64,000 nucleotides of DNA from Methanobrevibacter sp. TLL-48-HuF1 (GTDB lineage: Archaea; Methanobacteriota; Methanobacteria; Methanobacteriales; Methanobacteriaceae), in the NCBI RefSeq assembly GCF_023617305.1, contig NZ_CP081485.1, forward strand, positions 124,001 to 188,000, given 5' to 3'. Under the pieces are notes generated by a model. That model made no database searches and was not told where the DNA came from. It saw nothing but the letters and a program-made list of their open reading frames with translations. Position numbers and translations under genes: made by a program. Shown here one piece after another: positions 46,736-53,527 of the stretch (its first letter is position 1; every line of letters starts with the position of its first letter).

Positions 46736-48061
46736 ATGGTTGAAGTTTCATTTATTAATCCATTGTCCAGTGAAGGAAGACAAATTGTTAAAGAGTACGG
46801 AGACTTAAATAAACTCTTTGATGAAGACGAAACACTCGTAAATGAAATAATACATACTGCAAATCAGAAAATATCCGACGATTCCTTAATTCCTAAATCA
46901 TATAAAGATTTAGCTATAAAAAGAATACAATGGGCAATTGAGAAAAAAAACAATAAAAATTATGCTCAAAGTGAATTTGAGTACTTAACAAATAGTAATT
47001 TATACAGACAGGATGTTGTAACATTCCATATATTATGTCAGGCTATAGCTATTCAGTTTAATGTAACTTCAAGAGAAACCAGACTTTTTATTGAATCTCA
47101 AGGAAAAATAATTGAAGAAAGACTTGCTAAAATTCCTCCAGGAAGCAGAAGTGAAATCATCGATGACATCTTAAGAGATATCAAAACTGACGGATCAATT
47201 CAATGGAAAGCCCTAAAAGATGTAATAGCTTCTAAAAGATTATCCTTAACTGATTTACTAATTAATCATGGAAATATTATTCTAGAAGAAGATGAATTTT
47301 TAGAGGAATATTCTGATGAATTTACTGATAGAAACCCCGACAGGATGTATAATATACTAGTTGGAAATAATATTAAGGAATTAATTCTCTCCAGACTTAT
47401 TATGCAAAAAACAGAGGAATACATCAAAAGAATCAAAGAAATGTCTTCCAGAATTGAACTCCATCCAGCCATTACTGAAATCGGAGAGGAATTAAAAGAA
47501 TTTATTCCAGAAGAAATCAGCAAATACAACACTTTCTATGCAGGCAGCGGCGGTATTTACGGTACTGTTAAAGGTGGAAAATTACTTAGAGAAGCATTTC
47601 CCCCATGTATCAGAAATACTATTGAAGGAGTTTCCTCTGGCGGACGTAATGATGCTATTGTATTATTATTAACTTCCTTTGCATCATATGCCAGATTATA
47701 TCCAAGAATATTTGCAAGTGATGAAAGCATTAAAGTATCTGATATTGATCCTGATTTATCAATAACAGAAAATGAAATATTGCCATTGATTTATGAAGCT
47801 GCAGATAACTGTTCACCACCGTTATTTGATGATCAGCCTCAAGAAAAAATCAACATCATATCAAAATTAGGCTTTGGTATGCACAGTGAAGTTGACATCA
47901 GTCATGAAGGGGAAACCAAATGGTACACTCCAATGAGCTGTGAAAAAATTAAAATTCATTTACCTCAGTTATGTAAACCTGACAGCTCATGTAAAGGAAT
48001 TAATAATCCCCTATCATGTTATGGGCGTAAAAAATATCAAATTGATAATAAAAAAGATTAA
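46736..48061 (+). CDS. priL: DNA primase large (regulatory) subunit PriL
   Basis: 441 residues. Partner of PriS in making RNA/DNA primers for replication. The N-terminal part is helical (VEVSFINPLSSEGRQIVKEY). The C-terminal iron-sulfur domain has FPPCIRNTIEGVSSGGRNDA (about residue 290), NCSPPLFDDQ, YTPMSCEKIKIHLPQLC and the last SSCKGINNPLSCYGRK, giving the dispersed cysteines that hold the [4Fe-4S] cluster of primase large subunits. No ribosome site is seen upstream, and the AT-rich sequence before the ATG suggests a short or absent leader. priS lies about 600 bases downstream, separated by one convergent gene. Confidence 0.93.
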   Translation: MVEVSFINPLSSEGRQIVKEYGDLNKLFDEDETLVNEIIHTANQKISDDSLIPKSYKDLAIKRIQWAIEKKNNKNYAQSEFEYLTNSNLYRQDVVTFHILCQAIAIQFNVTSRETRLFIESQGKIIEERLAKIPPGSRSEIIDDILRDIKTDGSIQWKALKDVIASKRLSLTDLLINHGNIILEEDEFLEEYSDEFTDRNPDRMYNILVGNNIKELILSRLIMQKTEEYIKRIKEMSSRIELHPAITEIGEELKEFIPEEISKYNTFYAGSGGIYGTVKGGKLLREAFPPCIRNTIEGVSSGGRNDAIVLLLTSFASYARLYPRIFASDESIKVSDIDPDLSITENEILPLIYEAADNCSPPLFDDQPQEKINIISKLGFGMHSEVDISHEGETKWYTPMSCEKIKIHLPQLCKPDSSCKGINNPLSCYGRKKYQIDNKKD

Positions 48062-48576
48062 AAATCATTATCCATCTGTTTAAACGGATTATAATCATCC
48101 ATAATAACATCATAATATTTATTTAAAATTTTTGATTCCCATTGATTGTAGTTGCTCTGTTCATTTTTTTCAAATTTATAAGCTAAAAGACCAATTTTAC
48201 GTTCATTTTCATCAATACCCTTTTTTTGACAAAAATCAGAAACAATATCCGGAGTGTATTCACAAACTTCATCATCTTTAAATTCTAGGTATTCTTCATA
48301 CTCCTGAGGTGAAAACAACTCTTCAACTTCAATGGGATCTTCTTCCCAATCAATAGAATACAGTTCTATATAAACAGTATCAACAAGAGGCAACTGATTT
48401 AATTCTATCCCCAAACCATATATTTTTCCATTTTCAAGGTTTAAAATAGTATGCCCTGTTCTTTGGCAAGGATACCATTCTTTATAAGCATGTTTAACAA
48501 TATCTTCAGGGGTTAAAGTGGATAAAACTGTTTTTAAATGTTCAACACCAATTACTTCTCTTACTTCATCACTCAT
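48058..48576 (-). CDS. Hypothetical acidic protein between the two primase genes
   Basis: 172 residues, strongly acidic. N-terminal MSDEVREVIGVEHLKTVLST, then a conserved-looking core (AYKEWYPCQRTGHTILNLEN, YGLGIELNQLPLVDTVYIEL). I do not recognise a family. It overlaps priL by 4 bases at its 3' end and is divergent from priS. Three cysteines are scattered, without a clear metal motif. A role near the primase is only suggested by place. Confidence 0.6.
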   Translation of the reverse strand: MSDEVREVIGVEHLKTVLSTLTPEDIVKHAYKEWYPCQRTGHTILNLENGKIYGLGIELNQLPLVDTVYIELYSIDWEEDPIEVEELFSPQEYEEYLEFKDDEVCEYTPDIVSDFCQKKGIDENERKIGLLAYKFEKNEQSNYNQWESKILNKYYDVIMDDYNPFKQMDNDF

Positions 48577-48677
48577 AATATGAATTATAGTTAAATTTAT
48601 TATATAATACTGTGCATTTGCACACCATAACTATTATTAAATACTTTAAAATAATAATCATAATATATCTGATTATT

Positions 48678-49652
48678 ATGTTTTCTAAAGCTACACTTAA
48701 AGAAAGAAGGCAGTATTACCGTGAGGAATGGTCCACTAAAGACTTGCCTGACTTTATTCTTAAAGATTTAAAGAAAAGAGAGTTTGGTTTTGACCATAAT
48801 GGAAAAGGACCTAATGATAGATATAAAGTATTTAGAGGAAGAGAGTCTTTAAAGAAATTTTTAAGATATAAAGCTCCCTTTGCAGCTTATATCTCTGTAG
48901 CTTTCTATAATAATCCAAGAAGACGGGAAGACTGGCAGAAAGCAGAATATATTTTTGATGTTGATGCTAAAGATATTCCAATCAGAACCTGTCAGTGTGA
49001 CGGTGTTTGTGAAGTCTGTTTGGGACAGGCTTTAGAAATTGTCAATTCATTAATTGATACACTTCAAGACGATTTAGGTTTAAATAATATTCATTTAGTT
49101 TACTCCGGAAGAGGATATCATATTAGAATTCTTGATGAAGAAATGATGACTTCCGGAAGCGAATTACGATCAGAAGTTTTAAAATATGCAGCCGGTGCAG
49201 AAGTTCCTAAATCCAACTTTTTTAATCCTGACATATCCAATAAAAGCTTTAATTTTGAACATTTCAGCATTCCTATCGGATACTCAAAAATTTTTACTGA
49301 TAAATTAAAATATAATATTCAGCATTTAGTAGGTAATGAGGAATTAGATGAAATCAATCCCAAACTAATGAAAGACATTATAAAATACAGACATCATTTA
49401 GATAATGATAACTGGGGATATTTTAAAAGAGATATCGGCCCTAGAAGATATAAAAATTTAACAGAAGCTATGGCAAGAGTTAATTTATCTACAATTGATG
49501 CTAAAGTATCTATTGATTTAAAAAGAATATTAAGGCTCCCATCATCACTTCATTCTAAAGTAAGTATGAAATGTATGGAAGTTAAAAATAGGGAAACATT
49601 TGACCCACTGCAAGATGCTGTTCCTAAATTTGTTGAAGAAAGAGGAGAATAA
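48678..49652 (+). CDS. priS: DNA primase small (catalytic) subunit PriS
   Basis: 324 residues from the ATG at 48678. An earlier in-frame start would add a hydrophobic, isoleucine-rich stretch of 22 residues not found in primases and is rejected. Catalytic acidic residues lie in EYIFDVDAKDIP (DxD, about residue 97), and the zinc-binding motif is RTCQCDGVCEVCLGQ (about 110). VYSGRGYHIRIL is the Ser-Gly-Arg-Gly-x-His nucleotide-binding block of archaeo-eukaryotic primases, and LRLPSSLHSKVSM is the C-terminal motif. It is followed 6 bases later by a small gene likely in the same operon. Confidence 0.95.
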   Translation: MFSKATLKERRQYYREEWSTKDLPDFILKDLKKREFGFDHNGKGPNDRYKVFRGRESLKKFLRYKAPFAAYISVAFYNNPRRREDWQKAEYIFDVDAKDIPIRTCQCDGVCEVCLGQALEIVNSLIDTLQDDLGLNNIHLVYSGRGYHIRILDEEMMTSGSELRSEVLKYAAGAEVPKSNFFNPDISNKSFNFEHFSIPIGYSKIFTDKLKYNIQHLVGNEELDEINPKLMKDIIKYRHHLDNDNWGYFKRDIGPRRYKNLTEAMARVNLSTIDAKVSIDLKRILRLPSSLHSKVSMKCMEVKNRETFDPLQDAVPKFVEERGE

Positions 49653-49657
49653 GTTTT

Positions 49658-49915
49658 ATGGATAAAGTATTAAAAGATATCTTTCGTAAAAATCCTTATT
49701 TTAAGGAAATAAATGAAAATAGTTTTATACCACAATACAGCGAATTAATAATCAATGGAGTGGTACTTCATAAAGTAAATTGGATTATATTTATGGATAA
49801 AGAGCTTTTATTTATGAATGAAGACAATCAAAATATTCCTATCAGTTCAATTAACTTGGAAAACCTTAATTCTATAATGATTCACACCATTGAAGGAATA
49901 AAAGAAGTATTATAG
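49658..49915 (+). CDS. Small uncharacterised protein downstream of priS
   Basis: 85 residues (MDKVLKDIFRKNPYFKEINE and so on), starting 5 bases after the priS stop and so in the same transcript. It has a helical N-terminus and a beta-rich middle (NGVVLHKVNWIIFMDKELLF), no cysteines and no membrane segment. It overlaps the convergent kinase gene by 6 bases. Function unknown; position suggests a primase-linked role. Confidence 0.65.
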   Translation: MDKVLKDIFRKNPYFKEINENSFIPQYSELIINGVVLHKVNWIIFMDKELLFMNEDNQNIPISSINLENLNSIMIHTIEGIKEVL

Positions 49916-50470
49916 TTTTTCTTTTATTTCATTATTAACTTCAGCTACACTATTGTCTGCATTTATAATATTCCATTCATAAGTAACTTTTTTTGACTTA
50001 AATCTGGCTTTTTTAAGTTCTTCCATATTTTCAAACATTTCAGTATCTTCACTACGATTATCAATTCTTTTTAAAGATTCTTCAGGACTTACATCCAGGA
50101 AAAACATATACTCTGATGTTGGAAGAATAAATGAAACAAATTTATAAATAATTACATTAATAACATTTGGAAGATAAACAACTGCCATAATATATCTTGA
50201 AAAGATTAAAACATCAATATTATCATTATAATAATATTTGCGAAGAGATCTGATTGCATCTAATCCAAAATAAACTGTAGCTTTTAAATGATTAATTTTA
50301 CCAGTTTTTAAAAGTGCTTCCTTTGATTTTATACCATATTTATTATCCTTACATGGGTGAGAACGTACAACAACATTTTTTCCCTGTTTTTCATACATTT
50401 CAGCCAGCAATTTAACCTGTGTGTCTTTTCCGGCACCGTCCAAACCGTCTATAACTATGAATTTGTCCAT
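49910..50470 (-). CDS. Thymidylate kinase-like protein
   Basis: 186 residues. P-loop IDGLDGAGKDTQVKLLAEMY at residues 7-26, the layout of dTMP kinases, and a lid region with KRIDNRSEDTEMFENMEELK. The normal (D/E)RY/F/H motif of thymidylate kinases is here FSRYIMAVVYLPN (Ser in place of Asp), and the sequence after it differs from bacterial Tmk, so it may act on another nucleotide or lipid-linked substrate. It is followed by a dolichol-kinase-like membrane protein (3-base gap) and cofH on the same strand. Confidence 0.78.
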   Translation of the reverse strand: MDKFIVIDGLDGAGKDTQVKLLAEMYEKQGKNVVVRSHPCKDNKYGIKSKEALLKTGKINHLKATVYFGLDAIRSLRKYYYNDNIDVLIFSRYIMAVVYLPNVINVIIYKFVSFILPTSEYMFFLDVSPEESLKRIDNRSEDTEMFENMEELKKARFKSKKVTYEWNIINADNSVAEVNNEIKEKL

Positions 50471-50473
50471 AAA

Positions 50474-51142
50474 TCACACCATTAAAATATAATATAAAAC
50501 AGCACTAACAGATGAAACACTTAAATTATCCAAACCTTTTGGAGTAACAGCTTCACAAACGGTAGCTATTAAACTTATGAATACCACAAATGCAAAATTA
50601 TAATTTGGAATGTTATAGCCAATTGCACCATAAACTAAAAATACAGCACTGCACATTATACAAACCATTATAAACATGGTAATTGAGCCTTCCACAGATT
50701 TTACATCACCTGTTAAGTTAAAATGATGTTTTCCATATTTTTGACCTATTAAAGATGCAAAACCGTCTCCATAAACCATAGCTCCAATAGCTACTCCTAC
50801 TATCCATAATTTATCAGGAAGTAAAAATATTAAAAATGTCCATATTCCTGCATAGTAAACTAAACCTAAATCATGACCTGCATCTGTAACTCCGCTTTTA
50901 ATTTTAATTGGAGAATATTTAGTCAATAAAAATGCAGCTATTGTAATCGGAAGTGTTAAAAACCATACCAACGTATAAGGGTCATTGAAAAAAGGCATTA
51001 CGAAAATGCAATTTCCTACCATAATATGAACAAAACGGCGGGAAAATGAAGGTTTATCTTTTAAAAACTTCTCTGAAATAACAAAAATTATGATAACATA
51101 AATATATACTAAAACCAATAATCCTATATCTGTCATATTCAT
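50474..51142 (-). CDS. Dolichol/phytol kinase-type membrane protein
   Basis: 222 residues with about seven membrane segments. Family blocks of the CTP-dependent polyprenol kinase / CDP-DAG synthase superfamily: SRRFVHIMVGNCIFVMPFF, GAMVYGDGFASLIGQKYGKH, GDVKSVEGSITMFIM (the K-x-x-E-G-S motif) and CEAVTPKGLDNLSVSS. It probably phosphorylates an isoprenoid alcohol, supplying or recycling polyprenyl phosphate for glycan lipid carriers or archaeal lipids. GGGATAA ribosome site before the ATG. Together with the glycosyltransferase family 4 gene at 35.5 kb it points to lipid-linked sugar assembly. Confidence 0.82.
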   Translation of the reverse strand: MNMTDIGLLVLVYIYVIIIFVISEKFLKDKPSFSRRFVHIMVGNCIFVMPFFNDPYTLVWFLTLPITIAAFLLTKYSPIKIKSGVTDAGHDLGLVYYAGIWTFLIFLLPDKLWIVGVAIGAMVYGDGFASLIGQKYGKHHFNLTGDVKSVEGSITMFIMVCIMCSAVFLVYGAIGYNIPNYNFAFVVFISLIATVCEAVTPKGLDNLSVSSVSAVLYYILMV

Positions 51143-51160
51143 GTTATCCCTTTTAAAACT

Positions 51161-52312
51161 TTATTTTGATACTATTTTCACATCAGAACTTTTAGATTCA
51201 ATTGGATAAAATTCTGTGTATTTTGAATTTCTCTCGATAGGATTCCTACCTAAATCCTTAACCATATTACTTAAAGTATCAATAGATGCTTCAACTCCAT
51301 CTGGCGCTCCAGAAGCTTCAGACAATTCATCTCCCCCTAAAGTTCCACCTAAATCATTTGCTCCAGCTGTTAAAGATACCTGTGCAAATCTGAAACCCAT
51401 TTTTACCCAGGATACCTGAATATTTGGAATTAAATCTTTAAGCATTAATCTAGCTACTGCATATAATTTTAAATCTTCAGTACCTGTAGCTCCTAAGTTT
51501 TGCTGACCTTCTAAAAAGATTGGAGAGTACTCATGCATAAATGTCATTGGAATAAATTCTGTAAAACCATGAGTTTCCTGTTGAATCTTTCTGATAATGT
51601 CAATATGTTCTACACGTTCTTCAGGAGTTTCTACATGCCCATACATAATTGTAGCTGAACCTGAAATTCCAACTTCATGAGCTGTTTTTACAATATCAAT
51701 CCATTCCTGTGTTGTTACCTTTTCAGGACAAATCAATTCTCTGGATCTGTCAGTTAAGATTTCTGCAGCAGTTCCAGGTAATGTATCCAAACCTGCACTT
51801 TTAAGCCTTTCAAATGCTTCTGCAACACTTATGCCTGATACAACACTTGCATCTTTAATCATAGTTGGTGAAAAACCATGAATTAAAGTATTCGGAAATT
51901 CCCCTTTTAATAATTGAAGCAAATGTTCATAATATTCAACATCTGCATCAGGTAAAACTCCTCCCATGACACAAAACTCATGTGCTCCTTTGTCAACAGC
52001 ACCCTGAGCCTTTTTTAATATAGCTTCATCATCTAAAATATAGGCATCAGGGTCATCTGCATCTTTACCAAATGCACAGAAACCACATCTTACAGTACAG
52101 ATATTTGTGAAGTTAATATTACAATTATTAATAAATGTAACGTTGTTTCCAACAATTTCTTGCCTGAGATAATCAGCAGTTGCAAGTAAAGGATACAAGT
52201 CAGACCCTTTAATATTTATTAAATAGTTTGCATCTTCAACAGAAATTGGTTCATCAAGAGAATTAGTTAAAATCTTTTCTGTTTTAGAAGATATAGATAG
52301 TTTATCAAACAT
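51161..52312 (-). CDS. cofH: FO synthase subunit 2 (5-amino-6-(D-ribitylamino)uracil-tyrosine 4-hydroxyphenyl transferase)
   Basis: 383 residues from the ATG at 52312; a frame extending 38 codons further upstream is hydrophobic and not part of the family. CofH is a radical SAM enzyme that joins the tyrosine-derived hydroxybenzyl group to the ribityl pyrimidine in building the F420 chromophore. The radical SAM motif is CTVRCGFCAF (C-x3-C-x2-C, about residue 72). Other blocks are FCVMGGVLPDADVEYYEHLL, LDTLPGTAAEILTDRSR, ISGSATIMYGHVETPEERVE and GANDLGGTLGGDELSEASG. cofG is not in this window. No ribosome site is visible, so the transcript may be near-leaderless. It is divergent from comD. Confidence 0.94.
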   Translation of the reverse strand: MFDKLSISSKTEKILTNSLDEPISVEDANYLINIKGSDLYPLLATADYLRQEIVGNNVTFINNCNINFTNICTVRCGFCAFGKDADDPDAYILDDEAILKKAQGAVDKGAHEFCVMGGVLPDADVEYYEHLLQLLKGEFPNTLIHGFSPTMIKDASVVSGISVAEAFERLKSAGLDTLPGTAAEILTDRSRELICPEKVTTQEWIDIVKTAHEVGISGSATIMYGHVETPEERVEHIDIIRKIQQETHGFTEFIPMTFMHEYSPIFLEGQQNLGATGTEDLKLYAVARLMLKDLIPNIQVSWVKMGFRFAQVSLTAGANDLGGTLGGDELSEASGAPDGVEASIDTLSNMVKDLGRNPIERNSKYTEFYPIESKSSDVKIVSK

Positions 52313-52401
52313 AAAATAATATAATAACTTAATTAAATAAATATCTTTCCATATGAAAATTAAACATAATAAAAATATAGTAAGTTCATTCAATATTTTA
52401 T

Positions 52402-52418
52402 CCAAAATAATTATATAA
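52402..52418 (+). promoter_or_regulatory. Probable BRE/TATA element of comDE
   Basis: CCAAAATAATTATATAA lies about 47-63 bases upstream of the comD start. A purine/A-rich BRE followed by a TATA box fits an archaeal promoter; the leader would then be about 25-30 bases and contain the GAGG site. Confidence 0.45.
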
Positions 52419-52464
52419 TTGAACAATACAACATTACATATTAAAAACTATAAAGAGGATGAAT

Positions 52465-52956
52465 ATGAATAGTACTGAAGCTATTTATAACGGATTAAAA
52501 GATGCTGAAATTGATTTTGTTGTTAGTGTTCCTTGTGTTAACTTAAGTAAACTATTGGAAATGGTTGATGAAGATGAAGAAATCATGCATGTTCCAGTTA
52601 CAAGAGAAGAAGAAGGAATAGGCATTTGTGCAGGAGCATATATGGGCGGTCGCAAACCTGCCATATTAATGCAAAATTCAGGACTTGGAAACTCTATTAA
52701 TGCACTTAAATCATTAACAGAGTTATATAAATTTCCATTAGTAATAATCATTAGCCATAGAGGAACTGAAGGTGAAACTATCTGTGGACAAATACCAATG
52801 GGAGAATCCACACCAAGATTATTAAATGCTATGGATTTCCATTTCTTTGAACCAACCAATCCTGAAACAGCATATGAAGATGTTAAAAATGCATGGAAAT
52901 TGTCTATTGAAGAAGGCAAACCTGTATCTGTATTATTAGAAATTAAATATTGGTGA
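52465..52956 (+). CDS. comD: Sulfopyruvate decarboxylase alpha subunit
   Basis: 163 residues from the ATG at 52465, which has GAGG at the right distance (the ATG six bases upstream touches it). With ComE it decarboxylates sulfopyruvate to sulfoacetaldehyde, the last known intermediate before coenzyme M. Typical thiamine-diphosphate PYR-domain sequence: [40 protein letters not shown] with the cofactor-activating Glu, and [20 protein letters not shown]. Two-subunit ComDE is the methanogen arrangement. comE starts 4 bases after the stop. Convergent with the hdr-type operon. Confidence 0.94.
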   Translation: MNSTEAIYNGLKDAEIDFVVSVPCVNLSKLLEMVDEDEEIMHVPVTREEEGIGICAGAYMGGRKPAILMQNSGLGNSINALKSLTELYKFPLVIIISHRGTEGETICGQIPMGESTPRLLNAMDFHFFEPTNPETAYEDVKNAWKLSIEEGKPVSVLLEIKYW

Positions 52957-52960
52957 TTTG

Positions 52961-53497
52961 ATGAAAAGAAGAAATGCAATTGCAAAAATAATGGGTGCAA
53001 TCGATAATGAATTAGTATTATGCAATATCGGATTTCCTTCAAGAGAATTATACGACATAGATGATAGAAATGAAAACTTTTACATGATTGGTTCTATGGG
53101 ACTTGTTTCCTCAATAGGTCTCGGTCTTGCACTGGCTAAACCTAATAAAAAGATTGTTATTATAGACGGTGACGGATCATTTTTAATGAATTTAGGATCA
53201 GTAATTACTATTTTTGCTCAAAATCCGTGTAATTTAACATGGATTGTTATTAATAATGAAGCATATGGTTCAACAGGAAATCAGGAAACTTATGCAAAAC
53301 ATTTAGACCTAAAAGAAATGGCTAAAAGTGTTGGTATCAAAAACTGTTACAATTATGAAGAAATAGACTTAAAAGAAATAATAAACAACAATGAATGTAA
53401 CTTTATCTGCTTCAATACAGAACCTGGAAATTCATCAGCACCAATTATCGATTTAACACCAATAGAAATTAAAAAAAGGTTTATGAAAAGTATATAA
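52961..53497 (+). CDS. comE: Sulfopyruvate decarboxylase beta subunit
   Basis: 178 residues from the ATG at 52961; a perfect GGTGAT ribosome site overlaps the comD stop. Carries the ThDP-binding half of the enzyme: IGFPSRELYDIDDRNENFYM, GSMGLVSSIGLGLALAKPNK, and IIDGDGSFLMNLGSVITIFA as the GDG..N-type metal/diphosphate motif, with NNEAYGSTGNQ ending it. Partner of comD in coenzyme M synthesis. A 9-base-pair hairpin after the stop separates it from the convergent hdrA-like gene. Confidence 0.94.
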   Translation: MKRRNAIAKIMGAIDNELVLCNIGFPSRELYDIDDRNENFYMIGSMGLVSSIGLGLALAKPNKKIVIIDGDGSFLMNLGSVITIFAQNPCNLTWIVINNEAYGSTGNQETYAKHLDLKEMAKSVGIKNCYNYEEIDLKEIINNNECNFICFNTEPGNSSAPIIDLTPIEIKKRFMKSI

Positions 53498-53527
53498 ATT
53501 AAATGAATCTATTCAGACTCATTTAAT
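53498..53527. terminator. Bidirectional hairpin between comE and the hdrA-like gene
   Basis: A perfect 9-base-pair stem (53498-53506 with 53519-53527) and 12-base loop lies across the junction of the two convergent genes, starting just after the comE stop and overlapping the last codons of the hdrA-like gene. Confidence 0.5.

Noticed and set aside
48612-48677. Upstream extension of priS with isoleucine-rich N-terminus
   Set aside because: Hydrophobic stretch not found in primases; the ATG at 48678 matches the conserved start.
52313-52426. Upstream extension of cofH as a membrane segment
   Set aside because: AT-rich upstream DNA translated by chance; the family begins near the ATG at 52312.
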